From Hyphomicrobium sp. (GTDB lineage Bacteria > Pseudomonadota > Alphaproteobacteria > Rhizobiales > Hyphomicrobiaceae): DNA of 37,514 bases. The notes below the pieces were generated by a model. The model saw only the letters and a list, made by a program, of their open reading frames with translations, made no database searches and was not told where the DNA came from. Shown piece by piece: positions 35,599-37,514 of the stretch (position 1 is its first letter; each line of letters begins with the position of its first letter). The stretch is from assembly GCA_002928395.1 (NCBI GenBank), contig PEQZ01000014.1:1-37514 (forward strand). Direction: 5' to 3'. The translations under genes were made by a program, and so were the position numbers.

Positions 35599-35743
35599 AC
35601 CCGCAATTCCGCAATCCCGCGTCACTCGATGGCGCATATCCCGCGCGCGGCTGCGATTTCGAACGCGGTCCCGGACGCGTCTGGCACGCACGACATGATA
35701 CGATACGACGGCGAATTTAACAGGTTCGAAATGCCGAGCCGGG

Positions 35744-35763
35744 GCCCAGCTGCGGCGCTGGGC
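35744..35763 (-). terminator. Possible terminator after the SPOR gene
   Basis: GCCCAGC (35744-35750) pairs perfectly with GCTGGGC (35757-35763) over a six-base loop, 28 bp past the stop of the SPOR gene on the minus strand. The following bases are only weakly T-rich. Confidence 0.4.
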
Positions 35764-35791
35764 ATTGGGGTGGACGTCGGGGCGCGCGACG

Positions 35792-37093
35792 CTACTGGGT
35801 GACCACGAGGCAGTCGAAACCATCGGGCTTGATGCGGGAGCATAGCTGGCGCGGTTCGCTGGCATCTGCGTAGGGGCCCACGCGAACGCGGTAGAACGTG
35901 CCCATGGCGCCGATCACGGTTTCCTCGATCATCGGTTCGCGTGCTCCGATCGCGGCGCCGTGCGCCTGCCTGAGCTTCTGGGCCAGCGTCTCGGCCTCGA
36001 CGCGCGACCGGACGGCGGCGACCTGGAGACGGAACTTGCCCTTGAGCGCGGGCTGAACCGCAGGCGTCTGTGACGGTTGGGCCGTAACCGGCGCAGTTCC
36101 TGCTGCCGTACGCTGAAGGGGTTGCCTGGGCGCGTCGGCGGTAGCCGTAGGGACCGCAGCGGCGGCAACGGAAACGGGCTTGGCAGCCGCACCGCCCTTG
36201 TTTGAGGCGGCGACCTGGGTCGCGTCGCTCCAGGACGATGTCGATGCGGCAGGTCCGGTCGAGGCGGTGGTGGGCGGGGCGGCCGTGGACTTCGCCGAGG
36301 CCGAGTTGCCACCAAACAGTCCGCCGAAGAAGTTGCCGACAGACGAGCCTATGCCACCCGATGCCGGGCTCTGTGCGGGAGTGGACTGGGCATTGCCGGA
36401 CGGGTCAGCCTGCTGAGCCGGAGCCGGAGCCGGAGCCGGGCTGACCGCTAGCACCGGCGCCGAGGACGAACCCGCTGCGGCGCGGCCAGGGGCAGAACCG
36501 GTGTTCGTCGCCGTCTGCCACGTCGGCGCCGTGGTCGCAGAAGTGGGCTGCGCTGCCTGAGCTGTGGTCGGCCGTGAGGCGGCTGCTGTCTTCACTGTTT
36601 CAGCCAGCGGCGGCGGATCTCCCAGGCCGGCCTCGCGATACGCGGCGGCGCGGTTCTCGATGGCGGTGGCACGGTCGGCGTCGCCAAGCCCGCCCTTGAG
36701 CCAGATAGCGCTCGTCAGGTCGGAGATGGCCTGCGCAGGCTTCGCCTGCTTGCGGTAGGCGAGGCCGCGATAGTAGAGCGCACGCGCCATTTGCTGGCTC
36801 GGCAACCCACCGCCATAGAGGGCGGAAGAAATCGACTGGACCGCCTGCTCGGTCTTGCCGGCTTCGAATGCCTTCACACCGGCATCGAGTGACTTCAGAG
36901 CCGCCGCCGGGTCTTTCTTGCTCTCCGCCGGGGCAGCGGCATCGCCGGCTTTGCCGGGCTTGCCCGCCTTGGCGGGTGGCCCCGATGGAATATTCTGCGC
37001 TATTGCCGGCTGGCTCGGGGCGACGACCGTCGCCAGAAGCGCCAGTGCTGCCAACATCGCAGTGGCCACGATGGCATGGGTATGAGCAGGCAT
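35792..37093 (-). CDS. Secreted TPR and SPOR domain protein
   Basis: The start at 37093 gives a signal peptide (MPAHTHAIVATAMLAAL... with a probable cleavage at AIAQ near 31-33). The 433-residue product has a TPR-like region (about 60-165: ALKSLDAGVKAFEAGK, ALYYRGLAYRKQ), a long low-complexity Ala/Pro/Thr/Ser-rich linker, and a C-terminal SPOR domain (about 355-433, FRLQVAAVRSRVEAE to GFDCLVVTQ). SPOR domains bind denuded glycan strands at the septum, so a role in the periplasm at division is likely. The frame continues upstream to 37327 through a dispersed repeat, which I take as fortuitous. Confidence 0.85.
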   Translation of the reverse strand: MPAHTHAIVATAMLAALALLATVVAPSQPAIAQNIPSGPPAKAGKPGKAGDAAAPAESKKDPAAALKSLDAGVKAFEAGKTEQAVQSISSALYGGGLPSQQMARALYYRGLAYRKQAKPAQAISDLTSAIWLKGGLGDADRATAIENRAAAYREAGLGDPPPLAETVKTAAASRPTTAQAAQPTSATTAPTWQTATNTGSAPGRAAAGSSSAPVLAVSPAPAPAPAQQADPSGNAQSTPAQSPASGGIGSSVGNFFGGLFGGNSASAKSTAAPPTTASTGPAASTSSWSDATQVAASNKGGAAAKPVSVAAAAVPTATADAPRQPLQRTAAGTAPVTAQPSQTPAVQPALKGKFRLQVAAVRSRVEAETLAQKLRQAHGAAIGAREPMIEETVIGAMGTFYRVRVGPYADASEPRQLCSRIKPDGFDCLVVTQ

Positions 37094-37514
37094 CGTCCAA
37101 CCCCTTCGGGATGGGGCGCGATCACTGCGCGCCCAAAACTCGTGCGAACCGTATGACAAACCCAGCTTCATGGCAAATCGGCGACGGGCAAACCCGAGGT
37201 TTTCCCACACTGTCTCGTGTTCCGGTTCCGACATTTGCTTCTTGTAGCAGCACAGCTCAGAGCAAGTTCCGAACCACAATGAACACGAGCAAAGGTCTGA
37301 TTCGAGTGTCGTTTTTGCCTCGGTCATTCGGTTTCGAGGTCAGCCGCGCGTGGCGGCCATAGGTCAGATGAGCGTCCCTAGGGGTCCGATACACCCTCTC
37401 GATGCCAGCGTCCCGCCTCCCTCTCACAGCTGTCCGGTTCACGCGGATGGCACCGAATAATGAGCAGAAAAGCGAGAACTCGCCTCTCCCCATCGCGCTG
37501 TAAGCGCGTCTCCG
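37094..37514. other. Right-end non-coding region
   Basis: No supported gene in 421 bp. It contains dispersed repeat copy B (37224-37314) and, at the very end, a small hairpin CGCGCT-GTA-AGCGCG (37494-37508). Open frames here (78 residues at 37257-37493 on the minus strand, and the extension of the SPOR frame) run through the repeat and show no family features. Confidence 0.55.
37224..37314 (-). repeat. Dispersed repeat, copy B (upstream of the SPOR gene)
   Basis: The minus strand of this 91-bp stretch aligns with 4784-4876 on the plus strand; see copy A. The arms of the inverted repeat are less perfect here (GGTTC and TGCT ends conserved, middle divergent). It lies about 130 bp upstream of the SPOR start, so in this copy it may be transcribed as part of a leader. 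Confidence 0.6.

Overview
The window is a stretch of ordinary chromosome from an alphaproteobacterium, most likely of the order Hyphomicrobiales (Rhizobiales). It is GC-rich. The gene orders rpsF-rpsR-DUF2232-rplI-dnaB-alr-radA-cvpA-purF and fabD-fabG-acpP-fabF-mltG-yicC-gmk are what I know from that group. The species cannot be named from this sequence. Nearly all of it is housekeeping gene. I see no defence island, prophage, CRISPR array, tRNA or rRNA.

Layout. 1-1355 (+): 3' part of pdxA, then rsmA (ksgA), overlapping by ATGA. 1381-8749 (-): fatty acid synthesis and envelope block in the order fabD, fabG, acpP, fabF, mltG, yicC, gmk. 8750-9099: divergent promoter region with a dyad over the rpsF promoter and a leader hairpin resembling the S6:S18 autoregulatory RNA. 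9100-19533 (+): ribosomal proteins S6 (with a long RGG-rich tail) and S18, a DUF2232 membrane protein, L9, replicative helicase DnaB, alanine racemase, RadA, CvpA, PurF and an SDR oxidoreductase. 19560-26868 (-): MBL-fold hydrolase, TatD, MetRS, DNA polymerase III delta', thymidylate kinase, a DD-carboxypeptidase and the lipoprotein RlpA, tightly packed from tmk to the MBL gene and transcribed from rlpA towards it.

26869-28068 is the only accessory-looking segment. It holds a decayed IS3-type transposase fragment split at its catalytic region by four copies of a 28-bp partly palindromic repeat, and a small three-helix membrane protein of unknown role. 28069-31998 (-): sdhE and mfd. 32315-34429 (+): recG. 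34729-37093 (-): a DUF502 membrane protein and a secreted TPR-SPOR protein. The right end (37094-37514) is non-coding as far as I can see.

How the genes fit together: fabD/fabG/acpP/fabF build acyl chains; mltG, the DD-carboxypeptidase, rlpA, alr and the SPOR protein act on peptidoglycan; dnaB, holB, tmk, gmk, purF, radA, recG and mfd serve nucleotide supply, replication and repair; rpsF, rpsR, rplI, rsmA and metG serve translation.

The interesting content is mostly non-coding: the candidate S6:S18 leader and operator-like dyad before rpsF; a two-copy dispersed repeat of about 92 bp (4784-4876 and 37224-37314); a family of intergenic GC-rich palindromes (31679, 34578, 34642 and probably the 28-bp units at 27164); and a triplicated 23-bp hairpin unit at 34499. 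These are candidate repeat families. I do not see a clear new protein system here.
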